Positions 24,066 to 33,211 of a stretch of DNA of 64,000 nucleotides are shown here, piece after piece. Below the pieces are notes generated by a model. It did no database searches. It was given only the letters and a program-made list of their open reading frames with translations, and had not been told where the DNA came from. Source of the DNA: Treponema sp. (GTDB taxonomy: Bacteria > Spirochaetota > Spirochaetia > Treponematales > Treponemataceae); contig JAEDJA010000001.1 in NCBI GenBank assembly GCA_016296575.1, forward strand, positions 62,001-126,000, read 5' to 3'. The position numbers were made by a program, and so were the translations under genes. Numbering within the stretch: position 1 is the stretch's first letter; each line of letters opens with the position of its first letter.

Positions 24066-24944
24066 ATGAAAAAACTGTTTTTTGTTCTGTTATTTTTTTT
24101 TACCGTTTCTCTTTGTTTTGCCTATGACAGGCCTCTTGTAAATAATATCAATGCGGTTCCTGGAAGTGGAACTAAAATCAACCTAATGTGGAATCTTCCC
24201 GAAAACCTCAAAACACCCCTGAAAAAGATTCTTGTTTATATTAATACAAAACCCATTTCATCCTATGAACAGATTAAAAATTCTTCACCTGCTGCAACAT
24301 TAAAACCTACTGCTACGGCATGGTCACATAAAGTTGAAGATTTGAACGACTGGTATTACGCTGTAGTCTGTGTTACCGATAAACCATACGATATTATTAT
24401 GCCGTCCATAAATGCAACTGTGCGCGGTGTTCATCTTACTGGAAAGAAAATTTCTGCAGATCAGGTGATTACCCGGGAAGAAAAAGTTTATCCTTCAGGA
24501 ACTCTCCGCGAAACACCACTTCCTTATCTTGATCTTCTTGATAATAATAAAACTGAAAATGTCATTTCAAAAGCTACAACAACCGAAGCTCGAAAACTTG
24601 GAGTAGCAGTTGTGAAAAAAACTGAGCGTCTGAATCCTTATGTTTTTGAAGAGGATCTTGTTTCTCCTGATGGCGGTGATGCTTATCTGCTTTTTGATAT
24701 TTTGAGCCGGACTTTCATTCAGAAAAAATATGTTGAAGGAATTGAGGAATTAAAGCGGCTTATTGGTACAAATGTCACTGAAGATGTTCTTGCAAGGGCT
24801 ACATTTTATTTGGGTGAGTGTGAATATTTTGCAACTGATTATGAAAGTGCAGTTCGATCTTTTGTCCGCGTTCAGCCTTATTTCCCAGACCTGTGTACAA
24901 GATGGATTACATCAAGTCTGGATAATATTACAATCAGTAAATAA
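24066..24944 (+). CDS. Exported protein, FN3-like N-terminal part and TPR-like C-terminal part
   Basis: 292 residues of unknown function. The start at 24066 gives a signal peptide (MKKLFFVLLFFFTVSLCFA). Residues about 20-115 look like a beta-sandwich of fibronectin type III style (INAVPGSGTKINLMWNLPE ... WYYAVVCVTD). The last 80 residues form helical pairs like tetratricopeptide repeats (FIQKKYVEGIEELKRLI ... ATFYLGECEYFATDYESAVRSF). It lies 10 bp after yqeK. Its stop abuts the stop of the convergent TPR gene with no base between. Probably a periplasmic partner or scaffold protein. Confidence 0.7.
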   Translation: MKKLFFVLLFFFTVSLCFAYDRPLVNNINAVPGSGTKINLMWNLPENLKTPLKKILVYINTKPISSYEQIKNSSPAATLKPTATAWSHKVEDLNDWYYAVVCVTDKPYDIIMPSINATVRGVHLTGKKISADQVITREEKVYPSGTLRETPLPYLDLLDNNKTENVISKATTTEARKLGVAVVKKTERLNPYVFEEDLVSPDGGDAYLLFDILSRTFIQKKYVEGIEELKRLIGTNVTEDVLARATFYLGECEYFATDYESAVRSFVRVQPYFPDLCTRWITSSLDNITISK

Positions 24945-27062
24945 TCAGCGGATACTTTTAATCAGTTCAAGAATTGCCGGTTTTTCTACAGCCTTTCTGA
25001 TTTCTTCAATGAAGGTTTTATTATTTGTTACAACACTTTGTTCAATAACGTTATTTCCCCTGGCATCGGCAGTTGGTGCGGTATCAACAGCATCTTCATT
25101 TTCTGACTTTGGCATTGAAATAAGAACAATTTCATCATTTTCGTTGATTCTGTCGTAGAACCCTTTGTTTTCAATGATTCCTTCAGAGATTTCTTCACCT
25201 GCCTTTGTTATGCGGATCTGCCCAAGAATATCATCGGTTTTATAGTAAACACCGGTTCCTGTGTCGGCGGTAAGTATTTTTCCTTTTTTTACAATGTCGA
25301 ATACAGCACCTTCAACCATGTGTTCAGTTTTTCCAAGGTCAATTACTACGTTCTTTGTTTTTCGAGTAATGATTTTACCGCGGACAGGAAGACTTGAAAG
25401 AATGCTTTCACGGAGTCTGCGCAGAATTATTGAATACTGACCGTTTCCTGTGGCATAAAAATGCATGTTCTTTGTTTCTGTACCAGTTCGTGCAGAATAC
25501 ATGGCGGCAGAAAGAGTCATATCTTCTTCTGCTTCGTTGAGAGAAAGAATGATGAAATAATCAAAACCAGCTTTACGTGCTTTACTGAATGCCTCACCAT
25601 AGCCTGAAACCGGTGTTGTTTCTGTTCGTACCGATGTAAATGCAACTCCTGAGAAAATATCTGAAGCAGCCATGGCAGTAAGTCTGTTTTCATCTGCATG
25701 GCCAAAACTCATGGAAGTGTCTGTATAATAAATGCCTATATTCCAGCGGATTTTATCCAGGAAGAAGGTATCAATATTCCATTTTTGTGCAAGAGTATCT
25801 GTAAGAATGGAATCATAAGCTTCTACAGTATCAATAAGATCGTTCTGTTCTTTTTTTGAAAGGGCAGTTGTAAAATCGGAGTTTTCTCTTGTGAATTTAA
25901 GCTGGTCCAGGTAAGTTTCGTGCATGCCGTTCAATTCCAGCATTTTTGCATAAGAAAGTCGGGCTCGAGAATTTGTTGGATCAATCATAAGAGTGCGCTG
26001 ATATTCGTAAGAGGCTGTAGCACCATCGTATCTTTCATAAGCCTGATCAGCGTTGTTTAGATGATATTGGGCCCATGTTTTTCTGCGTGGATCCTCCAGG
26101 GAAAGTGTTTCACGTACGTCCAATTCCAATGCCATGCGCATCAGTTCATCATTTGGAGAAACGGTAAGTCCCATATCCCATGTTTTAATGGCTGATACTG
26201 TATCTCCAAGTTTTTTCTGATTTAAGCCTTTTAAATACCAGGTTTTACCTGAATTTCTGTTGTGAGAAATAAGATAGTCACATAAATCAATTGAAGACTG
26301 GTAATCACCACGGTAATAAAGAATTGATGAAAGCAGTTCGTAAGCGCTGGTGTAGTTTCCGTTGATTTCAACTGCAATGCGTGCCTGTTTTTCTGCTTCC
26401 TGGAGATTGCCTTCCATGCAGTAAATTATGGAGCTTAAATAATGTACGTTTGCATCACCAGAATAATAATTCATGGCTCGTCGTACATAGTTCTGTGCTT
26501 TTGTAAAATTTCCGTTGCTTGCGTAGAGGAGGGCCAGTGAAAGAAGAGCTTTTTTATTGTTGTTCTGTCTTGCCAGTGATTCTACATACTGTGCTTCAGC
26601 ACCGGAAAATTTGCCGTTGTAAAGCTCCAGTTCAGCAAGACCAAAATGTGCTTCTACATCATTTGGATAGATTTTAAGAATGTTCTGAAAAATATTTTTT
26701 GCAGCTTCTGTATCGCCAGTTTCCAGATAAATCATTCCTTTCAGATTCTGGATTCTCGAATTGTTTTTTTCTATTTTTTCTGCGTTGGCAAGGTATTGAA
26801 GTGCCAGGTCGTATTCACCAAGATAATAGGAACACTGTGAAAGACTGAACCAGGCATCGGTGTAATTGGGATTTACACGAACCGCTTCCAGAAAGTTTTG
26901 GGATGCGGTCCAGTAATTTTCTTCGTTCTGGTATGCAATTCCTTCTTCATAAAGGGCAACTGCTGTTTTTGAACTGGCACCGTTTTTATTCTGTGCCGTT
27001 AAAAGACACAACGAGAGTGAAAAAAAACAAATTAAGAGTCCTGATTTACTGATCTTTTTCAT
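24945..27062 (-). CDS. Exported TPR-repeat protein with FlgT/LpoB-like C-terminal region
   Basis: 705 residues from the ATG at 27062 (an upstream in-frame ATG four codons earlier is possible). Signal peptide MKKISKSGLLICFFSLSLCLLTA. Residues about 30-400 are at least eight tetratricopeptide repeats (for example NYTDAWFSLSQCSYYLGEYDLALQYL). The C-terminal third has a domain that looks like the nucleotide/peptide-binding fold of LpoB or FlgT (AGFDYFIILSLNEAEEDMTLSAAMYSARTGTE), then an SH3-like part (KNVVIDLGKTEHMVEGAVFDIVKKG). This resemblance is by eye only. Start overlaps the upstream CBS-domain gene by 17 bp, so it is the last gene of a long minus-strand run. Confidence 0.75.
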   Translation of the reverse strand: MKKISKSGLLICFFSLSLCLLTAQNKNGASSKTAVALYEEGIAYQNEENYWTASQNFLEAVRVNPNYTDAWFSLSQCSYYLGEYDLALQYLANAEKIEKNNSRIQNLKGMIYLETGDTEAAKNIFQNILKIYPNDVEAHFGLAELELYNGKFSGAEAQYVESLARQNNNKKALLSLALLYASNGNFTKAQNYVRRAMNYYSGDANVHYLSSIIYCMEGNLQEAEKQARIAVEINGNYTSAYELLSSILYYRGDYQSSIDLCDYLISHNRNSGKTWYLKGLNQKKLGDTVSAIKTWDMGLTVSPNDELMRMALELDVRETLSLEDPRRKTWAQYHLNNADQAYERYDGATASYEYQRTLMIDPTNSRARLSYAKMLELNGMHETYLDQLKFTRENSDFTTALSKKEQNDLIDTVEAYDSILTDTLAQKWNIDTFFLDKIRWNIGIYYTDTSMSFGHADENRLTAMAASDIFSGVAFTSVRTETTPVSGYGEAFSKARKAGFDYFIILSLNEAEEDMTLSAAMYSARTGTETKNMHFYATGNGQYSIILRRLRESILSSLPVRGKIITRKTKNVVIDLGKTEHMVEGAVFDIVKKGKILTADTGTGVYYKTDDILGQIRITKAGEEISEGIIENKGFYDRINENDEIVLISMPKSENEDAVDTAPTADARGNNVIEQSVVTNNKTFIEEIRKAVEKPAILELIKSIR

Positions 27063-27837
27063 CGGGATTTTCATTTTCCTTTTTGATTACTTTAATCTGG
27101 TTGATACGGTGACCTTCCATATCCTGAACAATAAAATCGAAATTGTTCCAGCTGGTTTTTTCGTATTTTACAGGTACTTTTCCAAATAGATCGAATACAA
27201 ATCCACCAAGGGAATCAAATTCTTCGTTAGGCAGATTTGCATTAAGTGTTTCATTCAGATCGTCAAGATCAGCACGGGCATCACAAAGCCACATGTTATC
27301 GCCTATAGTAAGAATTTCGGCTGTTTCCTTGTCAAACTCATCCTGAATATCACCAACAATTTCTTCAATAATATCTTCCATTGTGATAATACCTGCAATT
27401 CCACCGTATTCATCAATGGCAATTGCGATGTGAAGGTGATGTCTTTTGAATTCACGCAGAAGGGAATCAATGCGTTTTGACTCTGGAACAAAGTAAGCTT
27501 TTCTAATAATTGATTTAAGATCAATATCCTGTTTTTTTGAAAGGGCTTTAATAAGATCTTTTACATAAAGGACACCGATAACATTGTCAATGGATTCCGA
27601 ATAAACAGGGAATCTTGAATGACCAAATGAAAGTATTTTTTCGATAAGTTCATCCTGAGTAAGATCCACATTGATGAACTCAACATCAATTCGGGGAACC
27701 ATTACTTCTTTTACAGCAGTAATTGAAAGATCTTCAACTCCCTGAATCATGTCCTGTTTTTCTTCGTTGAGTATTTCTTGTTGGAGACTGTCTGCCTCCG
27801 AAACATTTTCTTTTTTCTTATTTTTTTTGAAAAACAT
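27046..27837 (-). CDS. CorC/TlyC-type CBS-domain protein
   Basis: 263 residues from the ATG at 27837, seven bp after the preceding stop and behind an AGGA site. It contains a CBS pair (KEVMVPRIDVEFINVD ... FPVYSESIDNVIGVLYVKDL and the second half ending IAGIITMEDIIEEIVGDIQDEFD) and then the CorC/HlyC transporter-associated domain (LDDLNETLNANLPNEEFDSLGGFVFDLFGKVP). There is no DUF21 membrane domain, so this is the soluble CorC-like type, linked to magnesium/cobalt efflux in enterobacteria; the hemolysin label in databases comes from TlyC. Confidence 0.87.
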   Translation of the reverse strand: MFFKKNKKKENVSEADSLQQEILNEEKQDMIQGVEDLSITAVKEVMVPRIDVEFINVDLTQDELIEKILSFGHSRFPVYSESIDNVIGVLYVKDLIKALSKKQDIDLKSIIRKAYFVPESKRIDSLLREFKRHHLHIAIAIDEYGGIAGIITMEDIIEEIVGDIQDEFDKETAEILTIGDNMWLCDARADLDDLNETLNANLPNEEFDSLGGFVFDLFGKVPVKYEKTSWNNFDFIVQDMEGHRINQIKVIKKENENPDEKDQ

Positions 27838-27844
27838 ATTTTTC

Positions 27845-28756
27845 CTATTTGTCCCACAAAGATTCAGGATAGTAACCATCCTTGATCTTGTTGGCTATTT
27901 CTGCTTTTACAATTTCACGATCTTCCGGATAAGTCATGCCGAACCAGGTTTCAGTAGAATTGAAGAATTTAATGATTCCGTGTCCTTTCTGAATGATTTC
28001 ACTGGCATTGTTTGGAAGAAGACATTCTGCTTTTGGATTAGCGGCATTTTCTGCAATGAATTTGTCCCAGGAAACCTGGAAATCTTCAAAAGCTTTTGGA
28101 CTGAAACCAAAAAGGTTCATGCTAACCCATTCTTTTCCTGTAAGCTCAACTTTTTTGTCAGGCCATTCAGAAATGATTTTGTCGCCTTCGTAGTAAATCT
28201 TAAGATTTTCTTTGATTGCTTCCAGTTTGTTGTCACCTGTAACAGTACATACACCACGAGAAACTGATCCGCTGCGACTCATTGTGTTTCCAAGAATATA
28301 ACCAACCATGGCGTGTTCTGTTGAATCTACAGAAATTGATGAAAGATAATCTCCCAAAGTCTGGAAAGCCTGTCTTCCGTAATAATCATCGGCATTGATA
28401 ACGGCAAAAGGTTCTTTTACTGCATCTTTTGCACAAAGGATTGCATGTGTTGTACCCCAAGGCTTTGCCCGGTCTTTTGATGCCAGTACCTGTTCTGGAG
28501 TCAAAAGAGAATCTCTGTTCTGGAAAACATATTCTGCATTAAAGTTTGCTGCAACACGGTCGAAAAGTCGTTCCCGGAAATCTTTTTCAATATCTTTTCG
28601 GATGATAAAAACTACTTTTCCGTAACCAGCCTTTCGAGCATCATAACATGCAAAATCCAAAAGACATTCTCCGTGAAGGCCTACTGAGTCAATCTGTTTT
28701 ACTCCGCCATATCGACTTCCCATTCCTGCTGCAAGTACAACTAAAGTTGGTTTCAT
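27845..28756 (-). CDS. Nucleotidyltransferase (sugar-phosphate type)
   Basis: 303 residues. The N-terminal nucleotide-binding motif LAAGMGSRYGGVKQID, followed by PWGTTHAILCAKDAVKEPFAVINADDYYG (metal-binding Asp in NADD), places it in the GT-A-like nucleotidyltransferase superfamily. The substrate is not clear: the protein is shorter than most glucose-1-phosphate thymidylyl- or uridylyltransferases and lacks their usual C-terminal parts. Candidates are sugar-1-phosphates or phosphocholine-like groups. It lies between deoD and the CBS-domain gene in one minus-strand run. Confidence 0.82.
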   Translation of the reverse strand: MKPTLVVLAAGMGSRYGGVKQIDSVGLHGECLLDFACYDARKAGYGKVVFIIRKDIEKDFRERLFDRVAANFNAEYVFQNRDSLLTPEQVLASKDRAKPWGTTHAILCAKDAVKEPFAVINADDYYGRQAFQTLGDYLSSISVDSTEHAMVGYILGNTMSRSGSVSRGVCTVTGDNKLEAIKENLKIYYEGDKIISEWPDKKVELTGKEWVSMNLFGFSPKAFEDFQVSWDKFIAENAANPKAECLLPNNASEIIQKGHGIIKFFNSTETWFGMTYPEDREIVKAEIANKIKDGYYPESLWDK

Positions 28757-28830
28757 ATATTAAAACTCCTGTTTTATATTCAAATGAAATAAGTTTTTTC
28801 ATTATATATAAAAAATTGATGTAATACTAG

Positions 28831-29535
28831 TTACAGTTCCAATGCAGTTTCCAAAGCAAGCTTCATCATGTCGGTAAAAGTGGTCTGTCGTTCTTCTGCA
28901 GTTGTAGCTTCACCAGTTGCAATGTTGTCGCTTACTGTAAGGATTGCAAGTGCTTTACGGTCAAATTCGTGGGCCAGTGTGAAAAGCTCTGCTGCTTCCA
29001 TTTCAATGCCGGCAACACCGTATTTTTTCCAAAGCTTCCAGTTGTTGTTGTCATCATAAAAACGGTCACTTGATGCAACTGGTGCTACAATGGCATTAAG
29101 ACCCATTTCCTGAGATTTATGCCAGGCTTTATCCAAAAGCTCAAAGTCCGAAGTTGGTGCAAAATGCAGATTTCCAAAACGCTGGTTCAAAAGACATGAA
29201 TCAGAACAGGCTGCGTTTGCAATAATGATGCTTTTTACAGGTACCTTTTCGCTTACTGATCCGCAGGTTCCAATACGAATGGCATTTTTTACACCGTAAT
29301 CTGCAAAGAGCTCGTGAACATAAATGGAAAGAGAAGGCTGTCCCATCCCTGTTCCCTGAACAGAAATTCGTTTTCCCTTATATGTACCGGTATAACCCAG
29401 CATGCCTCTAACTTCGTTGTAGCATACAGGATTTTCAAAAAAAGTTTCTGCTATGAACTTGGCCCTAAGTGGGTCGCCTGGAAGCAGAATTGTGTCAGCG
29501 ATTGCTCCCTTTGGAGCGTTAATGTGTGTACTCAT
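28831..29535 (-). CDS. deoD: Purine nucleoside phosphorylase, DeoD type
   Basis: 234 residues, full length for the hexameric PNP family. Starts MSTHINAPKGAIADTILLPGDPLRAKFIAE (phosphate-binding GDPLRAK), with QGTGMGQPSLSIY, RIGTCGSVS and the base/ribose site VAGIEMEAAELFTLA; TVSDNIATGE near the C-terminus carries the catalytic Asp of the SDN motif. Cleaves purine (deoxy)ribonucleosides with phosphate. It starts 7 bp after the methyltransferase stop. Confidence 0.95.
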   Translation of the reverse strand: MSTHINAPKGAIADTILLPGDPLRAKFIAETFFENPVCYNEVRGMLGYTGTYKGKRISVQGTGMGQPSLSIYVHELFADYGVKNAIRIGTCGSVSEKVPVKSIIIANAACSDSCLLNQRFGNLHFAPTSDFELLDKAWHKSQEMGLNAIVAPVASSDRFYDDNNNWKLWKKYGVAGIEMEAAELFTLAHEFDRKALAILTVSDNIATGEATTAEERQTTFTDMMKLALETALEL

Positions 29536-29542
29536 AAAAGTA

Positions 29543-30373
29543 TTATACCACAGTTTTTTTAATCAGACAGAAATAAATTGGCCCGGCCCCCTCACTGGTA
29601 TCTGGAAGAATATGATAGCCGTGCCCAGTTTTTTCAGCTTCAGGAAAAACCTTTAGATTTGTAAAATCCTTTACTTTGGAATCTGCTTTAGGTTCTTCAA
29701 TACTAACCTGACCTGGAAATTTTTTTAAAAGGCGATCAATCATTTCGTCATTTTCTTTTGGGCAGAGGGCGCAGGTGGAATAAAGAAGATAACCTTCAGG
29801 GCGGAGGAGGCGGAATGCACAGGAAAGAAGAGCCCATTGTTCACTGGCAACTGTCTTTACCCGGTTTTCTGTCCAAACATTAAGATATTTTGGATCTGCA
29901 ATTACGTGGCGTTCAGAGGAACAGGGTGCATCAAGGAGAATTGCATCAAAGCATTCTGTTTGTCTTTTACACCAGGTAGCACCGTCAGAACAGGAAGTGA
30001 GAATCCTGCTTGAAATGTCTTCTGGAAGTGATTCTGAAACTACAGTAGAAAGACGGTGTTTCCGTTCAGGGGAGCGTTCATTGGCAGATAGGTGTGCATC
30101 TTCATTCATACGGGATGCAAGAATCAGGGTTTTTCCACCAGGTGCTGCACAAAGGTCTAGAATGTCAGTGGCGTCTTCCAAAGGTAACATGGAGGCTGCA
30201 GTGACGCTGGCAGAATCAAGATAATAGGCTTTTGTGCTGCTGGTTTTCTGAAAAGTGATATAATCGTTCTCTTTTTTAAAAGCTTCCTTCAGTTTTTCCC
30301 AGCGTTCATTGAAAACTTCTGAATAATATTTTTCAAAAGCGGCTTCACCTATCAGCTTTTCTTTTTTTGCCAT
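29543..30373 (-). CDS. RsmB/RsmF-family RNA (cytosine-5)-methyltransferase
   Basis: 276 residues. SAM-binding motif I ILDLCAAPGGKTLILASRM, then the two Cys of RNA m5C methyltransferases: DAPCSSERH (release Cys) and YSTCALCPKENDEMI (catalytic Cys in the TC motif). No N-terminal NusB domain and no C-terminal PUA-like extension are present, so it is a short NOL1/NOP2/Sun protein. rRNA is the likely target; the exact position is unknown. Start overlaps the stop of the GH3 gene by one base (TAATG), so translation is coupled. Confidence 0.87.
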   Translation of the reverse strand: MAKKEKLIGEAAFEKYYSEVFNERWEKLKEAFKKENDYITFQKTSSTKAYYLDSASVTAASMLPLEDATDILDLCAAPGGKTLILASRMNEDAHLSANERSPERKHRLSTVVSESLPEDISSRILTSCSDGATWCKRQTECFDAILLDAPCSSERHVIADPKYLNVWTENRVKTVASEQWALLSCAFRLLRPEGYLLYSTCALCPKENDEMIDRLLKKFPGQVSIEEPKADSKVKDFTNLKVFPEAEKTGHGYHILPDTSEGAGPIYFCLIKKTVV

Positions 30374-31560
30374 TATTTACCTGCCTGCCAAATGCCTTTT
30401 TTATATTTCCACATAAGAATACGTTCAACTTTTCTGTTGATTTCGTCTTCAAAGGTTTTATCGGTTTTACAGTGTTCAAAAATGATATCGGCAAGTTTAC
30501 CAAATCGTTTTTCACTAATCATTATAATATCAATTCCTGCTTCCAGTGCCATAATGGCTGCTTTTTCTGGAGGATAGCCGTTATCTGCCAGCGCACCCAT
30601 GTAAATATCATCTGAAAAAATAAGTCCCTGATAATTATGTTCCTTCCGCAGTGTGTCTGTAATCCATTTTTTTGAAAGACAGGCTGGTACTTCTCCATCA
30701 AGACAGGTGGTTCTGGCGTGGCTCATAAGAACTGCATCAGGATTCCAGGCAAGTACATTGTAAAAAGGTTCAAGGGATTTGTTCAGTTCTTCCATGGAAA
30801 GCTTGATTTCTGGAAGACCAGTATGAGGATCAGTGTTTGTATTTCCCGGAAAGTGCTTTATTACTGTGGAAATACCGTTATTTTCGTAAGCAAAGACTGC
30901 TGTTCGGCTGTAAAGTTCAGTCTGTTCTGCATTTCCAAAGCTGCGTTCCATAAGAAAGTCAGCATTTTGATTTGTACAGATTTCTACAACTGGAGCAAGG
31001 TTCATATGAAAACCCATTTCTTTCATGTAAGCGGCCTGTTCTGTATAAATGGCCAGTGCTTCTTCAATAGAGTATTCCTGGGCAACTTTTTCGGCAGAAG
31101 GAAGCTTTGGTGAAAGATTTTTAAGCCGCTGAACCCATCCGCCTTCCTGGTCAATTGTAAGAAAAGGTGGAATAAAGGAGCGGGAAGTGCACCAGTCTCT
31201 GATATTGCTGGTAAATTCTTTGACACCATCAATTGAGTCAGATAGATTATATGAAAAGAAAAGATATCCACCTGCAATACGAGAATTTTTTTTGCTGTCG
31301 TATTCAACGGGTGTAAAATCTTTGTTTCCTGTAAGATTTACTACAAAAAGCTGGCCTATTTTTTCATCAGAATCCATTGCTTCTACAAAATTTTTGATGT
31401 AGGTTTCAAGAGAAGCTTTTGACTCCAGTACATATTTGTGAACAAGAAGGGAGGATTCATGAAGTGCCTTTTCTTTTTGTGAAACAGAATCTTTTTTCTT
31501 GCAGGATAAAACTAAAACTGAGAAAGATAAAGCTGTCAGAAATATAAAATATTTTTTCAT
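30373..31560 (-). CDS. GH3 beta-N-acetylhexosaminidase-like lipoprotein
   Basis: 395 residues. Signal peptide with lipobox, MKKYFIFLTALSFSVLVLSC, so the enzyme is membrane-anchored outside the cytoplasm. NagZ-type GH3 motifs: LTIDQEGGWVQRL, KHFPGNTNTDPHTGLPEI (HG of the usual KHFPGHG replaced by NT, but the DPH acid dyad is kept), and GLIFSDDIYMGAL with the nucleophile Asp. Only the barrel domain is present. A second exported GH3 protein lies at 10.6-12.3 kb. The start codon directly follows a hairpin and eight T, with no Shine-Dalgarno sequence between; see the regulatory feature just upstream. Confidence 0.85.
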   Translation of the reverse strand: MKKYFIFLTALSFSVLVLSCKKKDSVSQKEKALHESSLLVHKYVLESKASLETYIKNFVEAMDSDEKIGQLFVVNLTGNKDFTPVEYDSKKNSRIAGGYLFFSYNLSDSIDGVKEFTSNIRDWCTSRSFIPPFLTIDQEGGWVQRLKNLSPKLPSAEKVAQEYSIEEALAIYTEQAAYMKEMGFHMNLAPVVEICTNQNADFLMERSFGNAEQTELYSRTAVFAYENNGISTVIKHFPGNTNTDPHTGLPEIKLSMEELNKSLEPFYNVLAWNPDAVLMSHARTTCLDGEVPACLSKKWITDTLRKEHNYQGLIFSDDIYMGALADNGYPPEKAAIMALEAGIDIIMISEKRFGKLADIIFEHCKTDKTFEDEINRKVERILMWKYKKGIWQAGK

Positions 31561-31603
31561 AAAAAAAAGCGGACACTTCGTCAGGCTTCAGTGTCCGCCC
31601 CTT
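31561..31603 (-). promoter_or_regulatory. Hairpin between a Shine-Dalgarno-like AAGGG and the GH3 start codon
   Basis: On the minus strand: AAGGG (31603-31599), then a perfect 9-bp stem GCGGACACT/AGTGTCCGC (31598-31590 with 31577-31569) with a 12-nt loop, then eight T (31568-31561), then ATG. The shape is a perfect intrinsic terminator for glyA, whose stop is at 31624. The GH3 start has no other ribosome binding site. If the hairpin stays folded it would bring AAGGG to 8 nt from the start codon. Confidence 0.65.
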
Positions 31604-31623
31604 ATAGATTATTTTTAATCTAC

Positions 31624-33123
31624 TTATTTAACAAATTCTTTTTTCAAGAAGTCCAGATCCAGTTCAGGATACAGAACGTGAGCTGAAAGGAGCTTGTTTA
31701 CTCTTTCTTTTGCAGCTTTAACTGTATCGTCAGAAATGTCAATCTTTCCTTTAGCTGGTTTACCTTCTTTTGTAAGGCCAGGTTTTGTATTCTTGAGAAC
31801 AAAGTCGATGATAAAAGCAACCTCTTTCATGTCGGCTTCATTCATGCCAAGTGTTGTAAGGGCTGGTGTTCCAAGACGGAGACCACTAGTCCACCATGCA
31901 CCATTTTTGTCGTATGGAAGTGCGTTTGCGTTAGCTGTAACACCACAGGCGAACAATGCTGCTTCTGCCTGTTTTCCTGTAAGACCATAACCTGTGACAT
32001 CAACCAGCATAAGGTGGTTGTCTGTTCCGCCAGTCTGGAGTGGAAGACCGATTGTTTTAAGAGCATCAGCAAGAGCTGTAGCATTTTTAACAACGTTCTT
32101 TGCATATTCCTGGTAAGCAGGTGTATTTGCTTCTTTGAAAGCAATAGCTTTGGCAGCCATAACGTGTGGAAGAGGTCCACCAAGAACCATTGGACATCCT
32201 TTGTTTACATAGTCTGCAAATTCTTTTTTACAGAGAATAATAGCACCACGTGGTCCGCGGAGAGTTTTATGTGTTGTTGTTGTAACGATATCTGCCCATT
32301 TTACAGGATCAAAATCACCCTGGAAAACTTTACCGGCAACAAGACCAGCAAAGTGTGCCATATCTACCATGAGGATTGCTCCACATTTGTCAGCGATTTC
32401 ACGGAAGCGGCGGAAGTTGATGGCTCGTGGGTAAGCAGAATAACCTGTAAGAAGAATAAGAGGTTTTACTTCCATGGCCTGTTTTTCAATCTGGTCGTAA
32501 TCAAGAAGACCTGTTTCCTTGCTTACTCCATATGGGTGTGATTCGAACATACGGGCAGAAACGTTCATTTTGTAACCGTGTGTAAGGTGTCCACCACAAG
32601 AGTAGTCAAGTCCCATAAGGCGCTGGTTTCCGAATTTTTTGCGGAGGTCGTCAAACTGTTCAGCAGTAAGATCGTTCAAAGATTTTACACCCAGTTCTTC
32701 AAGAGTTGGAGTTTCTACTTTTGCAGAAAGAATGGCCCAGTAAGCAACCAGGTTTGTATCAGCACCAGAGTGTGGCTGAACGTAAGCATAGTCTGCACCA
32801 AAGAGTTTTTCTGCTTCACGGGCAGCTGTATTTTCAACAGCGTCAACGTTTACACATCCACCATAGTAACGGTGTTCAGGATATCCTTCAGCATATTTGT
32901 CTGTAAGAAGGTTTCCCATAGCTGCCTGAACTGAAAGTGAACAGTAGTTTTCAGAAGCTACAAGTTTAAGGTGGCTTCTCTGGTTTTCCAGTTCATTTAC
33001 TACGTCTGCAGCAATGTCAGCACCAACTTCACTAACTTTCTGCAGGTTTGCAACGTAAGCACACATAGCGGCGTTTGGTTTTCCACCGCATGATTCAAGG
33101 TAATTTTCCAATGGTGTAGCCAT
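31624..33123 (-). CDS. glyA: Serine hydroxymethyltransferase
   Basis: 499 residues, longer than the usual 415-420 but in keeping with spirochaetal forms. Moves the serine hydroxymethyl group to tetrahydrofolate. Seen: LKLVASENYCSLSVQAAMGNLLTDKYAEGYPEHRYYGG, then YVQPHSGADTNLVAYW, and the PLP-lysine motif VTTTTHKTLRGPRGAIILC. There is an insert of about 60 residues after the substrate-binding region (LEELGVKSLNDLTAEQFDDL). ATG follows GGAGG. It heads the minus-strand run that reaches down to 24.9 kb, though a hairpin separates it from the next gene. Confidence 0.95.
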   Translation of the reverse strand: MATPLENYLESCGGKPNAAMCAYVANLQKVSEVGADIAADVVNELENQRSHLKLVASENYCSLSVQAAMGNLLTDKYAEGYPEHRYYGGCVNVDAVENTAAREAEKLFGADYAYVQPHSGADTNLVAYWAILSAKVETPTLEELGVKSLNDLTAEQFDDLRKKFGNQRLMGLDYSCGGHLTHGYKMNVSARMFESHPYGVSKETGLLDYDQIEKQAMEVKPLILLTGYSAYPRAINFRRFREIADKCGAILMVDMAHFAGLVAGKVFQGDFDPVKWADIVTTTTHKTLRGPRGAIILCKKEFADYVNKGCPMVLGGPLPHVMAAKAIAFKEANTPAYQEYAKNVVKNATALADALKTIGLPLQTGGTDNHLMLVDVTGYGLTGKQAEAALFACGVTANANALPYDKNGAWWTSGLRLGTPALTTLGMNEADMKEVAFIIDFVLKNTKPGLTKEGKPAKGKIDISDDTVKAAKERVNKLLSAHVLYPELDLDFLKKEFVK

Positions 33124-33211
33124 TTATTTCCTCCAAAGGGTCACTGGATGTGCCCATAAGTTTACTAATACTTAAGTAAGATAATTATAATGAAAATGGG
33201 AGTTAAAAGGA

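Noticed and set aside
27046..27837. Hemolysin function for the CBS-domain protein
   Set aside because: The label spreads from TlyC in databases; the sequence shows only CBS and CorC/HlyC domains with no export signal.
31561..31598. Plain terminator of glyA, with no further role
   Set aside because: It may well terminate glyA, but it lies directly at the GH3 start codon and separates it from its only ribosome binding site, so it is reported as regulatory.
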